A DNA stretch of 58,104 nt. Origin: Aeromonas enteropelogenes (GTDB lineage: Bacteria > Pseudomonadota > Gammaproteobacteria > Enterobacterales > Aeromonadaceae). Of the stretch, positions 17,483 to 27,775 are shown in pieces; within the stretch, counting starts at the first letter, position 1, and every line of letters begins with the position of its first letter. Below the pieces are notes generated by a model that worked only from the letters and a program-made list of their open reading frames with translations, was not told the origin of the DNA and did not search any database. Both the position numbers and the translations under genes were made by a program. The stretch lies in the NCBI RefSeq assembly GCF_000819845.1, contig NZ_CDCG01000037.1:181521-239624 (forward strand). The letters are read 5' to 3'.

Positions 17483-19942
17483 TTACAGCTCCTGCTTCCA
17501 GTTCTGGGTGCGCAGCACGTCGGCAAAGACGCCGGCGGCAGTCACCTCGGTACCGGCGCCATAGCCACGCAACACCAGCGGGATCGGCTGGTAATAGGTA
17601 GAGAAGAAGGCGAGCGCGTTCTCCCCGTCTTTTACCTTGAACAGCGGCTCGTCGGCGCCGACCGCCTTGATGGCGACCTTGCACTTGCCACCCTCGATGG
17701 AACCCACGTAACGCAGCACCTTGCCTTCACTCTGGGCCAGGGCGAACTGATCGCGGAACCAGCCGTCAGCCTCGGGCAGGCGGGCCATAAAGGCTTCCAC
17801 GTCGCCGCTGACGTCGAAGCCCGGCGGCAGCGCCTGCTCCACCTCTACGTCGGAGAGCTCCAGCGCCATGCCGGCCTCACGAGCCAGGATCAGCAGCTTG
17901 CGGGCCACGTCCATGCCGTTGAGATCGTCACGGGGATCCGGCTCGGTGAAGCCGTTGCTGCGGGCGATCTGGGTGGCTTCGGAGAAAGCCATTCCCTCGT
18001 CCAGCTTGCCGAAGATAAAGGAGAGCGAACCGGACAGCACGCCGTCGAAGGCGCGCAGCTTGTCGCCGGCCTTGATCAGGTTCTGCAGGTTCTCGATGAC
18101 CGGCAGGCCCGCACCCACGTTGGTCTCGTAGAGGAACTTGCGGCGAGTCTGGCGGGCGGTGCGGCGCAGCGCCTTGTAGTAATCGAGCGACCCAGTATTG
18201 GCCTTCTTGTTCGGAGTGACCACGTGGAAACCGGCGGCCAGGAAGTCGGCATACTGCACCGCGATGGCCTCGCTTGATGTGCAATCGACGATCACCGGGT
18301 TGATAAGGTGGCTGTCTTCCACCAGCTTCTGCACCGCTTCCAGGCTGAAGCTGTCGCGGGCTTCCACCAGCTGCTCGCGCCAGTTGGCAAGATTGAGCCC
18401 ATCCTTGTTGACCGCCATCTGGCGGCTGTTGGCGATACCCACTACCCGCAGGCCAGTGCCCTGTTCGGCCAGTACCGGCTGCTGGCGCGCGATCTGATCC
18501 ACCAGGGCGGCGCCGACACCGCCGACTCCGACCACGAAGAGATCGATGAACTGTTGGCTGCCAAAGAAGTTCTGATGGCAGGCCTTGATGGCCTCCGCCA
18601 CCTTGCCGGCACGTACCACGGCAGAGATGGAGCGCTCGCTGGAGCCCTGCGCGATGGCGACGATATTGATGGAGGCTTGCGCCAGCGAGGTGAAGAAGCG
18701 CGCCGCCATCCCCTTGCTGGTGCGCATGCCGTCACCGATGAGGGAGATGATGGCCAGATCCTGCATGATCTCGAGGGGATCGAGCAGCTGGTTCTTGAAC
18801 TCCAGCTCGAACTCGCGCTCCAGCACCTTGCGGGTCTTGTCCAGATCGTAACTGTGGATACAGAAGCTGACGCTGTACTCGGAAGATGATTGGGTGATGA
18901 GGACGATGCTGACCCCGGCGCGGGAAACGGCGGAGAAGATGCGACCCGCCATGCCCACCATGCCCTTCATGCCGGGGCCGGAGACGTTGAACATGCACAT
19001 GCCGGAGAGATCCGAGATGGCCTTCACTTTCAGATCATCATCCCCCTGCTCAACCCCGATCAGGGTGCCCGGCCCCTGGGGATTGAAGCTGTTCTTGATA
19101 AGGCAGGGGATGTGGAACTGGGCCACGGGGGCGATGGTTTTCGGGTGCAGCACCTTGGCGCCGAAGTAGGAGAGCTCCATCGCCTCCTTGTAGGAGAGGG
19201 TTTTCAGCAGATAGGCATCCGGCACCAAGCGTGGGTCGCAGTTGTAGCAACCTTCCACATCGGTCCAGATCTCGCAGCACTCGGCGTCGACACAGGCGGC
19301 CAGCACGGCGGCGGAGTAGTCGGAGCCGTTGCGCCCCAGCAGCACGGTTTCGCCCTTGTCGCTGCCACCGGTAAAGCCCGGCATCAGGTAGAGACAGTCA
19401 GAACGCAGCCCCTTGGCGGCAAAGCGCAGGCGGGAGGCTTCGATATCGACATGGGCTTCCAGATAACCGCCGTCGGTCACCAGCAGCTGCTCCGGCACGA
19501 TGAGATCCAGTTCGAGGCCGCGCACCCGCAACAGCTCGTGCATAAAGGCGATGGAGAGATTTTCGCCACGGCTCAGGATGCGAGCCTGCACGTTGTCAGG
19601 GCACAGCCCCAGCAGACGGATCCCCTGCATCAATCGCTCCACCTGATCCAGCTCACTGGTCAGCCGGGCCTGCAGCGCCTTCTCGTCGAGCGCCGGGTAG
19701 GCGGCCTTCAATCCGGCCAGCAGGCGGGAGAAGATACCGTTGATTTCAAACAGGGTATTGGTGGCATCCATGCCGCGACTGGTCTGCTCCACCAGGGCCA
19801 CCAGGTGGTTGGTCACCTTGGCCGGAGCCGACAGCACCAGGGCGACCTGAGACTGGCCATGGGTATTCACCGCGATATCGGCTACCCGTAAAAAACGCTC
19901 TGCGTCGGCCAGTGACGAACCGCCAAACTTCAACACTCTCAT
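17483..19942 (-). CDS. thrA: Bifunctional aspartokinase I / homoserine dehydrogenase I
   Basis: Fused enzyme of 819 residues (E. coli 820) catalysing the first and third steps from aspartate to threonine. The N-terminal aspartokinase begins [17 protein letters not shown]. Regulatory ACT domains follow at about residues 315-460 ([24 protein letters not shown] and [19 protein letters not shown]), which in the family confer threonine feedback inhibition. The C-terminal homoserine dehydrogenase starts near residue 465 with the NAD(P)-binding [16 protein letters not shown]. It is the first structural gene after the thrL leader and attenuator. Confidence 0.97.
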   Translation of the reverse strand: MRVLKFGGSSLADAERFLRVADIAVNTHGQSQVALVLSAPAKVTNHLVALVEQTSRGMDATNTLFEINGIFSRLLAGLKAAYPALDEKALQARLTSELDQVERLMQGIRLLGLCPDNVQARILSRGENLSIAFMHELLRVRGLELDLIVPEQLLVTDGGYLEAHVDIEASRLRFAAKGLRSDCLYLMPGFTGGSDKGETVLLGRNGSDYSAAVLAACVDAECCEIWTDVEGCYNCDPRLVPDAYLLKTLSYKEAMELSYFGAKVLHPKTIAPVAQFHIPCLIKNSFNPQGPGTLIGVEQGDDDLKVKAISDLSGMCMFNVSGPGMKGMVGMAGRIFSAVSRAGVSIVLITQSSSEYSVSFCIHSYDLDKTRKVLEREFELEFKNQLLDPLEIMQDLAIISLIGDGMRTSKGMAARFFTSLAQASINIVAIAQGSSERSISAVVRAGKVAEAIKACHQNFFGSQQFIDLFVVGVGGVGAALVDQIARQQPVLAEQGTGLRVVGIANSRQMAVNKDGLNLANWREQLVEARDSFSLEAVQKLVEDSHLINPVIVDCTSSEAIAVQYADFLAAGFHVVTPNKKANTGSLDYYKALRRTARQTRRKFLYETNVGAGLPVIENLQNLIKAGDKLRAFDGVLSGSLSFIFGKLDEGMAFSEATQIARSNGFTEPDPRDDLNGMDVARKLLILAREAGMALELSDVEVEQALPPGFDVSGDVEAFMARLPEADGWFRDQFALAQSEGKVLRYVGSIEGGKCKVAIKAVGADEPLFKVKDGENALAFFSTYYQPIPLVLRGYGAGTEVTAAGVFADVLRTQNWKQEL

Positions 19943-19992
19943 CGCACTCTCTCCCTGTAATCCCTTGAAAAACGGTATGAAAATAACCCAAC

Positions 19993-20027
19993 AAAAAAGG
20001 CCCGTACTGGGTGGGTACGGGCCTTTT
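19993..20027 (-). terminator. thr operon attenuator (terminator hairpin)
   Basis: On the minus strand GGCCCGTAC and GTACGGGCC pair (forward 20015-20023 and 19999-20007) with a seven-base loop, followed by TTTTTT. It lies between thrL and thrA, so ribosome stalling on Thr/Ile codons of thrL would set read-through. Confidence 0.93.
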
Positions 20028-20055
20028 CAGATTTCTGTGCTTGTTCGTCAGCGCA

Positions 20056-20130
20056 TCAACCGGCCCCAGTGCCACCTGTGGTGGTACCGGTAATAATGGT
20101 GGTGGTGGTGATGTGGCTGAAAAGGGGCAT
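20056..20130 (-). CDS. thrL: thr operon leader peptide
   Basis: A 24-codon frame encoding MPLFSHITTTTIITGTTTGG and then TGAG, with nine threonine and three isoleucine codons. It is preceded by a GAGAG ribosome site and followed by the attenuator hairpin. This is the classical regulatory leader: scarcity of charged tRNA-Thr or tRNA-Ile stalls the ribosome and prevents termination. It corresponds to E. coli ThrL (21 aa). Confidence 0.93.
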   Translation of the reverse strand: MPLFSHITTTTIITGTTTGGTGAG

Positions 20131-20161
20131 GACGAACTCTCTTGAACGAAGCTGGCTTTTA

Positions 20162-20191
20162 GCAATACCCCGCCGGGCGCCCGGCTGTCAA
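20162..20191 (-). promoter_or_regulatory. Probable thr operon promoter
   Basis: On the minus strand TTGACA (forward 20186-20191) is 18 bases from a weak TATTGC (20162-20167), ~32 bp upstream of the thrL ATG. The -35 begins two bases after the stop codon of the upstream methyltransferase gene. The spacer holds a perfect 14-bp palindrome, GCCGGGCGCCCGGC (20172-20185). Confidence 0.6.
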
Positions 20192-20192
20192 C

Positions 20193-20885
20193 CTAAACCT
20201 CTTGGCCAAACTTGCGGATCAGGTCTTTGCAGAGCAAATGGAGCATATTCAGATCCCGCTGCGGCAGCATGGGTACCCGGTCCATCACCCATTGATGCAG
20301 CTTTTCATCCTGTGAAACTCCGAGTTCACCCAGAATTTCTGCTGTTTTTTGTTTCAGCACGCGAACCTGCCCAACGGTATCCCCTTTTTCTGCTACGGCC
20401 TCTGGCCCATCCAGCAGCTGACTCAGCTCGTAGGCATACAGCATGATCGCCTGACCGAGGTTCAGCGATGGATACCCCACCTTGAGGGGCAGGTAGCTGA
20501 TGAGATCGACCTGGGCGAGCTGCTCGTTGGAAAGCCCCGACTCCTCGCAGCCAAACACGATGGCGACCTTGCGAAGCGACGACTTGGCGCGGATCTGATC
20601 GCGAATTTCCGCCGGAGTGAGGTAGTGCTGATAGCGGCCGCGCTGACGGGCGGTGGTGGCGATCACCAGATCCATGTCGACCAGGGCTTCCGGCAGGGTG
20701 TCGAAGGCCTCGGCGTTAGTCAGAATCTCCTGCGCGCCGTGCGCGACCCAGCCCGCCTCTTCCTCCTCGTGCACCCGGCTCGCCACCAGTCGCATGGCGT
20801 CAAAGCCCATGGTTTTCATGGCGCGCGCGGCAGCCCCCACGTTCGCGGCGCGAGCGGGTGCCACCAGGACAAAATAGAGTTTCAT
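20193..20885 (-). CDS. LasT/YjtD-type TrmH-family (TrmJ-like) RNA methyltransferase
   Basis: SPOUT methyltransferase of 230 residues. TrmH-family motifs are LVAPARAANVGAAARAMKTMGF at the N-terminus, IVFGCEESGLSNEQL in the middle and YPSLNLGQAIMLYAYEL, the knotted SAM-binding site. The sequence is closest to E. coli LasT (YjtD), which also lies next to thrL, so gene order supports orthology. TrmJ-type relatives 2'-O-methylate tRNA position 32; the target of the LasT branch is unproven. The ATG at 20885 has AGAGGA upstream. Confidence 0.87.
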   Translation of the reverse strand: MKLYFVLVAPARAANVGAAARAMKTMGFDAMRLVASRVHEEEEAGWVAHGAQEILTNAEAFDTLPEALVDMDLVIATTARQRGRYQHYLTPAEIRDQIRAKSSLRKVAIVFGCEESGLSNEQLAQVDLISYLPLKVGYPSLNLGQAIMLYAYELSQLLDGPEAVAEKGDTVGQVRVLKQKTAEILGELGVSQDEKLHQWVMDRVPMLPQRDLNMLHLLCKDLIRKFGQEV

Positions 20886-21010
20886 TGGGTTTCCTCTTGG
20901 GCCGGGCCGAGCTGCGAAAACAGACGGCAAACAGTCGGTAAAACAGGGGCGCAATCTACCGTTTATCCCCGAAAATTGCCACTTGAACAGACGTTTGAAT
21001 GTTGCCATAG

Positions 21011-22810
<1,800 letters not shown>

Positions 22811-22842
22811 CGGGGTCAGGCTCACTCATTGTTCACGGCGAT

Positions 22843-22877
22843 AACAGAAGGGGGGGGCCATGCCACCCCCTTCTGTT
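22843..22877. terminator. Hairpin between convergent aceK and tesB
   Basis: AACAGAAGGGGG (22843-22854) and CCCCCTTCTGTT (22866-22877) form a 12-pair stem. The T tracts are poor, so termination efficiency is uncertain, but the position between convergent genes fits a shared terminator. Confidence 0.6.
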
Positions 22878-22896
22878 GTCCGGCCATTGACGACGC

Positions 22897-23763
22897 CTAG
22901 CTGCCGCGCCGGCGGATCACCCCTTCCTGCATGGTGCTGGCCACCAGCACCCCATCACGGGTGAAGAACTGGCCGCGTACCAGGCCGCGCCCGCCGCTGG
23001 CGCTCGGGCTGTCCACCACGTAGAGCAGCCAGTCATCCAGCCTGAAATCGCGGTGGAACCACATGGAGTGGTCGATGGTGGCCACCTGCATGTCCGGCTC
23101 CCAGTAGGAGACGCCGTGGGGCTGCAGGGCGGTGAACAGGAAGTGGAAATCGGAGGCATAGGCCAGCAGGTATTTGTGTACCCGCAAATCGTCCGGCATC
23201 TGGCCATTGGCCTTGAACCAGACGTGGCGCAGCGGCTCGTGCACATCCGGGCGGATCGGGTCGACCAGAGTCACAGGGCGAATTTCGATGGGCTTTTCGC
23301 ACATGATCTTGTCCCGCAGCGCCGGCGGGATCTGCTGCTCGTAGGGGCGCACCAGCTCCAGTTCACTCTTGAGCTGATCGGGGGGGGTGATCCCCGCCGG
23401 CATCTGCGCCTGGTGCTCGAACCCCTCGGCCTCAATCTGGAACGAGGCGTTGAGATAGAAGATGGGTTTGCCGCCCTGAATGGCCTTGACCCGGCGGGTG
23501 GAGACGGTCTGGCCATCGCGGATGTTCTCCACGTCGTAGACGATGGGGCGATTGGCATCGCCGGGGCGCAGGAAGTAGGAGTGGAAACTGTGTACCTGGC
23601 GATCGGCGGCGACCGTCTGCTTGGCGGCTGACAAGGCCTGCCCCATCACCTGTCCGCCAAACACGGCCCGCAGGCCGAGATCCTGGCTCTGGCCCCGAAA
23701 CAGGCCCTCCTCGATTTTCTCGAGCGCCAGCAACGCCAGCAGCTCGTCCAGTACCTTGCTCAT
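22897..23763 (-). CDS. tesB: Acyl-CoA thioesterase II
   Basis: Double-hotdog thioesterase that hydrolyses medium- and long-chain acyl-CoA to free fatty acid and CoA. At 288 residues it is nearly collinear with E. coli TesB (286). The catalytic triad aligns as Asp205 (AYASDFHF), Thr229 ([12 protein letters not shown]) and Gln279 (STMQEGVIR). It is convergent with aceK; upstream DNA is an accessory region, so it is probably monocistronic. Confidence 0.95.
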   Translation of the reverse strand: MSKVLDELLALLALEKIEEGLFRGQSQDLGLRAVFGGQVMGQALSAAKQTVAADRQVHSFHSYFLRPGDANRPIVYDVENIRDGQTVSTRRVKAIQGGKPIFYLNASFQIEAEGFEHQAQMPAGITPPDQLKSELELVRPYEQQIPPALRDKIMCEKPIEIRPVTLVDPIRPDVHEPLRHVWFKANGQMPDDLRVHKYLLAYASDFHFLFTALQPHGVSYWEPDMQVATIDHSMWFHRDFRLDDWLLYVVDSPSASGGRGLVRGQFFTRDGVLVASTMQEGVIRRRGS

Positions 23764-23966
23764 GGTTCACTCCTCTGTCAGAGCCGCAAAGGCTAACAAG
23801 CCCGCCCAGGCAGGGCAACCACCCCGACCCCCACCAGCCACTCGCCCGGCCCCATTAATTCAGCAATCCTGCACATTGAACAATAACGGACGCAGCAGGG
23901 ACCAACGAAAAGGCCCACCGAAGAGGTGGGCCTTGAAAGTAGCAATTAGCGGTAAAGTAACAATTA
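23764..23966. other. Noncoding flank left of the transposase unit
   Basis: No gene seen. A hairpin AAGGCCCACC/GGTGGGCCTT lies at 23910-23934 without a good T run. Just after it, two 12-base near-copies, AGTAGCAATTAG and AGTAACAATTAG (23938-23966), stand in tandem at the edge of the mobile unit. Confidence 0.5.
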
Positions 23967-25191
23967 GGACACCCACATTTTTGAGTAAGCCACTATCAGG
24001 CTGCTTGCAGACACCTTGCAGACACAATGAGGGTGAGTGAATTCGAACTGACACCTGCAAAGTCAGCTAGTGAGAGAGATTTTCAGGTTTAGAAAGCAAC
24101 AGCCCCTACACAGTCATTCACTGAACTGTGTGCAATACCCAGAGCTATCGACAGGGTGAACGCCAAGTAATCAAAGGCGTGGTTGATGGCATCGCCGCTG
24201 GCCACAATGGCGAGCAAACTGCTGGCATTGCTCTCTGTCTCCCACCACTCTGATCCCTTGTCGCCTAAACAGCGTCACCTGCTTCAACCAGCTGATAGCA
24301 TCAAGGCCCAGTCGTTCCAGAATAGGTCCAAGGTGAGCCGGAATATGACCACGCTTGTCGGGCCGAATTGCACGACCTGTCCAATCAACCAACATTAGGT
24401 AGTCCGTGAAGGCATAGGGCAATTTTTCAGGGTTCCCCTGGCTGGCAAACGGCAGCAAAAGGGGTGGCAAAACCTCAGTCGTAGCAGGCTCGTCAAGGCG
24501 CTGCTTGATACTGGTGTAGTCACTCAGCTCTAGCCGCTCGGTCAACGCGGCTCGTATCGGATTGAGGTCAACATACGCCATACAGGCCAGCAAGGCTGAT
24601 TCGGTGAGCAAAGCCTGACTCTTGAAGCGGCCCTCCCAGAAATGGCCTTTGCAACCATCTTCCTGATTGGCCTGACGGGCCAGATTTTCATTGAGTAGCC
24701 GAATAAACCAACTGATGGAGTGAAGCCGCTCCCGCCATTGGGCTAGCAATTGCTGCACAACAGCCAGTTCAGGCTCGATCAACATCTCCCCTTGATACCA
24801 ACGCCTAACCAACAGCGGCCACTGGAAAAGCGCAGCCCAGCGCTCGGCCACCTCCCGCTCACTCCAGTTGGCTGCGGTATCGGGCTCCACCTTGAGCACC
24901 AGATGATAGTGATTGCTCATCACCGCATAAGCACAAATGCCGATAGCAAACAACCGCGATAGTTGCCCCAACTTGTCGACCACCCACTGACGCCGATGCT
25001 CGTAACTCTGGCCTGAATGGGCATCGTCACCACACAGGAAGGCTCGCCGCACACAGCGGCTGACCACGTGGTAGTAAGGCGTATCCTGCAAGCTGATTTG
25101 ACGTGAACGGGCAATGGTCATGGCGCATCCCTCAACGGTGACCTCTCAAGTCAAGAACAGCACTACGCCACTGTCAAAAAGGTGGGTGTCC
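23967..25191 (-). mobile_element. Putative transposase unit bounded by 17-bp inverted repeats
   Basis: The left end GGACACCCACATTTTTG (23967-23983) is the inverse of the right end CAAAAAGGTGGGTGTCC (25175-25191), with one mismatch. Between them lies one HUH-type transposase gene. Inside the left end, TTGCAGACAC occurs twice in tandem (24003-24023). Similar GTGGGTGTCC motifs occur at 25326 and, weaker, at 40741. The repeats may be recognition sites of this transposase; classical IS200/IS605 elements lack inverted termini, so the unit could instead be a RAYT-like gene between its own repeats. Confidence 0.55.
24171..25121 (-). CDS. HUH/Y1-type transposase, long form
   Basis: A 316-residue protein of the Y1-transposase superfamily. 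The N-terminal segment DTPYYHVVSRCVRRAFL, the HUH motif YAVMSNHYHLVLKV (His71, His73) and the tyrosine motif CMAYVDLNPIRAAL (Tyr183) are all present, with KGHFWEGRFKSQALL before the last. It is nearly twice as long as the RAYT at 10051 because of an insertion between the histidine and tyrosine motifs and a C-terminal extension. The ATG has GAGGG eight bases upstream. The frame is intact, so it may be functional. Inverted repeats lie on both sides. Confidence 0.88.
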   Translation of the reverse strand: MTIARSRQISLQDTPYYHVVSRCVRRAFLCGDDAHSGQSYEHRRQWVVDKLGQLSRLFAIGICAYAVMSNHYHLVLKVEPDTAANWSEREVAERWAALFQWPLLVRRWYQGEMLIEPELAVVQQLLAQWRERLHSISWFIRLLNENLARQANQEDGCKGHFWEGRFKSQALLTESALLACMAYVDLNPIRAALTERLELSDYTSIKQRLDEPATTEVLPPLLLPFASQGNPEKLPYAFTDYLMLVDWTGRAIRPDKRGHIPAHLGPILERLGLDAISWLKQVTLFRRQGIRVVGDREQCQQFARHCGQRRCHQPRL

Positions 25192-25320
25192 CAGATTTCG
25201 CCAGATTTCGGGGCCACTATCGAAACGCTCAAGGCGTATGTCGCCTCGCAGAACACACCAGATTAGCTCCCCTTATATCCCCGCCCGATTGGGCGAGGGT
25301 TTACGGGGCATCTGCTAACT

Positions 25321-25360
25321 AAAAAAGTGGGTGTCCCAGAATTTCTCCCAGAATTTCGAT
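25321..25360 (+). repeat. Extra copy of the GTGGGTGTCC repeat
   Basis: AAAAAAGTGGGTGTCCCAGA is followed by ATTTCTCCCAGAATTTCG. It parallels 25175-25210 (GGTGGGTGTCCCAGATTTCG then CCAGATTTCG): both carry the core plus a doubled CAGA-ATTTC motif. It lies between the transposase unit and the immunity-like gene. Confidence 0.65.
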
Positions 25361-25380
25361 GGTATATTCTCGGCGCTCAA

Positions 25381-25671
25381 TTAAATTTTGTAATCTACGG
25401 ACCGAAGTATCTCAAGAAAGCGCTGGTAGGCGGTTGGGTCTGCCTCTACCAATCCATCAAGAATATCCTCTTCAATCAATGGTTTATAAAAAACACCATC
25501 ATCCATATATATATAGTCATTTCCTAATTCTGGATCTAACACCTCAACTTCACTTGCATCGTATGCAAGCAAACCATCATATCCTTTTGAAAGGCCATAA
25601 AAATATGTTTTGCCATGGAGCCAATAAATAGCAAAAACGGCCACTTCTGTTTCTGATTTCTTTATTTTCAT
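25381..25671 (-). CDS. Small acidic protein, probable immunity protein
   Basis: A 96-residue protein rich in Asp and Glu (for example ASEVEVLDPELGND and PLIEEDILDGLVEADP) with no recognised domain. It starts directly at the end of a toxin-like frame (TAATG overlap) with AAGGTG as ribosome site. Order (toxin tip, then a small acidic gene), the overlap and AT-rich composition are typical of polymorphic toxin/immunity modules. The frame is complete, whereas the toxin is broken, so it may persist as an orphan immunity gene. Function is inferred from context only. Confidence 0.6.
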   Translation of the reverse strand: MKIKKSETEVAVFAIYWLHGKTYFYGLSKGYDGLLAYDASEVEVLDPELGNDYIYMDDGVFYKPLIEEDILDGLVEADPTAYQRFLEILRSVDYKI

Positions 25672-26066
25672 TAGTCACCTTTCATAATTGAATTGCCTGG
25701 CTGAAGATTATTTCGCTCTGGTGTTGTTATCTTCATATCGTAAGCCTTACCAGTATTAAAGTTATACTGGTAGTGAATTGTTATGTTGGTTCCATCAGGC
25801 AACTGGTGTGTAGCTTGCATTTTCTGAAAACCAGCATCAGCAGGGAAACGAAGATCTTTATTCATACCTTTTAGTGGCTGACCCAAGGACGGGGCATCAA
25901 TAACTACATTCCAGAGTACTTGCTCATTCAGATTACGTGGAGCAGTAAATTGCACACCTGGCTTAGCTGTAGAGATAGCTTCTGCAACCAATTACTGGGA
26001 CAGCCATCTTTCTGACAAAGGCATAACATCACCAGCATATCCGATAGGAGCCGCTGCCGGACACTG
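25671..26066 (-). pseudogene. Truncated polymorphic-toxin C-terminus
   Basis: The last ~106 codons encode a domain resembling the C-terminal tips of secreted polymorphic toxins (FPADAGFQKMQATHQLPDG then TNITIHYQYNFNTGKAYDMK). An in-frame TAA at 25992-25994 interrupts the frame; upstream the same frame continues (YAGDVMPLSERWLSQ) to about 26066, where it meets the rluB terminator. There is no start codon with a ribosome site and no secretion or repeat region, so this is the detached 3' end of a larger toxin gene. Similar tips occur in CdiA- and Rhs-type proteins; the exact activity cannot be told by eye. Confidence 0.6.
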
Positions 26067-26070
26067 AAAA

Positions 26071-26098
26071 AAAGCCCGCACCATGGGGTGCGGGCTTT
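26071..26098 (-). terminator. Terminator after rluB
   Basis: AAAGCCCGCACC (26071-26082) and GGTGCGGGCTTT (26087-26098) form a stem; on the minus strand a T run (26067-26073) follows. It ends the rluB transcript and marks the border to the toxin remnant. Confidence 0.9.
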
Positions 26099-26152
26099 GA
26101 TAACTGCTGGTGGCACCGGTAGCTGACGGGCCACCTGCGCCATGGCGGGCGC

Positions 26153-27076
26153 TTATTTGCTGCCGGTACCCGAATTGCGGGTAGAGGAGGTCGGCTTGCG
26201 ACGGGCGGTGGTGGCGCGGGCGCGCGGCTCCTTGCCCTGCATCTCCTTGTGACGCTTGACGGCGCGGCGGATCTGGGCGGCCTGCTTGTGACGGCTGCTC
26301 TTGCCGTCCTGTTGCAGATCGACCTTGGATTCGGTCTCCGGCGGCAGATTGACCAGGCCGCGCAGGTAGTTAACCTCGGGCAGCTTGAGCTCCTGCCAGC
26401 CACCGCGCGGGATGGCGCGATCCAGCTTGACGTCACCGTAGCGAATACGCATCAGGCGGCTCACCTGCACTTCCTGGGATTCCCACAGGCGGCGCACTTC
26501 ACGGTTGCGACCTTCAGTCAGGGTAACGTTGAACCACTGGTTCAGACCTTCGCCGCCAGCCGGCTTGATCTTGTTGAACTTGGCCATGCCATCTTCCAGC
26601 TGCACGCCCTTGCGCAGGCGCTGCAGCATGGCTTCGGTGATCTCGCCAAAGACCCGCACCGCGTATTCCCGCTCCACTTCGTGGCTCGGGTGCATCAGGC
26701 GGTTGGCCAGTTCACCATCGGTGGTGAACAGCAGCAGACCGGAGGTGTTGACGTCGAGGCGGCCTACCGCAATCCAGCGGGCCCCTTCCATCTTGGGCAG
26801 ACGATCAAACACGGTGGGGCGACCTTCCGGATCGTGACGGGTACACATCTCCCCTTCCGGCTTGTGGTAAGCCAGCACGCGGCAGATCACTTCCTCTGCG
26901 GCGCGGGTCTTGACCTGGTGACCATCCACCCGGATCACGGCGTTCACTTCGACGCGATCCCCCAGTGTGGCGACCTTGCCATCCACACTGACCCGACCTG
27001 CGGTGATCAGGGCCTCCATCTCACGACGGGAGCCGTGACCCGCGCGGGCCAACACTTTTTGCAGTTTTTCACTCAT
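26153..27076 (-). CDS. rluB: 23S rRNA pseudouridine(2605) synthase
   Basis: RsuA-family pseudouridine synthase that modifies U2605 of 23S rRNA. An S4 RNA-binding domain occupies about residues 2-60 ([22 protein letters not shown]), followed by the catalytic domain with [20 protein letters not shown] (Asp108) and [13 protein letters not shown]. The basic, low-complexity C-terminal tail ([19 protein letters not shown]) is typical of RluB. The ATG at 27076 has AGGT upstream; an extension to 27121 lacks homology. It lies downstream of scpB, as in related genomes. Confidence 0.94.
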   Translation of the reverse strand: MSEKLQKVLARAGHGSRREMEALITAGRVSVDGKVATLGDRVEVNAVIRVDGHQVKTRAAEEVICRVLAYHKPEGEMCTRHDPEGRPTVFDRLPKMEGARWIAVGRLDVNTSGLLLFTTDGELANRLMHPSHEVEREYAVRVFGEITEAMLQRLRKGVQLEDGMAKFNKIKPAGGEGLNQWFNVTLTEGRNREVRRLWESQEVQVSRLMRIRYGDVKLDRAIPRGGWQELKLPEVNYLRGLVNLPPETESKVDLQQDGKSSRHKQAAQIRRAVKRHKEMQGKEPRARATTARRKPTSSTRNSGTGSK

Positions 27077-27172
27077 CGGGGTTACCTGATTGTTGATCGC
27101 TGCCCACCGGCATGGGGGCAACGGTTGTCACTGTGGCGGGGCCCTTCGGGCAGTCCGCCACCGTTTGCATGA

Positions 27173-27775
27173 TTAAGAGACCCGGTCAGCATTTTTGTCG
27201 CCGACATCAGGCTCGCTCCCCTCATCCACCATGGTGGCCAACGAGGGTTGCAGTTCGGGATCCAGCTCGGGGAGCTGCTCCAGACTCTGCAGGTTGAAAT
27301 AGTCCAGAAATGCCCGGGTAGTGGCAAGCAGCTCGGGGCGCCCCACCACCTCCTTGTGGCCGATGCTGCGCACCCAGCCACGATCCTTGAGCGTGTTCAC
27401 TATCTGGCTCGACACCGCCACCCCGCGGATCGCCTCGATCTCGGCCCGGGTGATGGGTTGACGATAGGCGATCAGCGTCAGCGTCTCCATCACGGCGCGC
27501 GAATAGCGCGGGGCCCGCTCGCTCCACAGGCGCGAAAGCTCCTCGGCGTAATCCTGGCGGGCCTGAAAGCGCCAGCCGGAGGCGACCTCCTTGAGCTCCA
27601 CCCCCCGCTCGCTGTAATCCTGTTTGAGCTCCGCCAGCAGCAGCTGCACGTAGCGGGTGGTGACAGGATAGTCGGCCAGCACGCTGTTTTTCAGCTCGCT
27701 GATATTGAGCGGGCGCCCTGCGACAAACAGGGCGGCCTCGATCAGCGTCTTGAGTCGTTCAGTGGGCAGCGCCAC
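27173..27775 (-). CDS. scpB: Segregation and condensation protein B
   Basis: Winged-helix (kite) subunit of the SMC-ScpAB-type complex acting in chromosome condensation and segregation. MALPTERLKTLIEAALFVAGRPL begins the first winged helix; LTLIAYRQPITRAEIEAIRGV in the middle is the diagnostic block. It starts with GTG, preceded by an excellent GAGGAGG site, and overlaps the end of scpA by 17 bp, so the two are translationally coupled. Between scpB and rluB lies a 96-bp gap with a GTGGCGG/CCGCCAC hairpin. Confidence 0.93.
   Translation of the reverse strand: MALPTERLKTLIEAALFVAGRPLNISELKNSVLADYPVTTRYVQLLLAELKQDYSERGVELKEVASGWRFQARQDYAEELSRLWSERAPRYSRAVMETLTLIAYRQPITRAEIEAIRGVAVSSQIVNTLKDRGWVRSIGHKEVVGRPELLATTRAFLDYFNLQSLEQLPELDPELQPSLATMVDEGSEPDVGDKNADRVS

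Noticed and set aside
23910..23934. Rho-independent terminator left of the transposase unit
   Set aside because: The stem is good, but neither strand has a convincing T run; it is mentioned only as a hairpin.
24030..24065. Possible tRNA 3' end or attachment-site remnant (AGTTCGAATTC on the minus strand)
   Set aside because: The T-arm stem does not pair and no acceptor stem or CCA is present, so it is not a tRNA; no integrase lies nearby.
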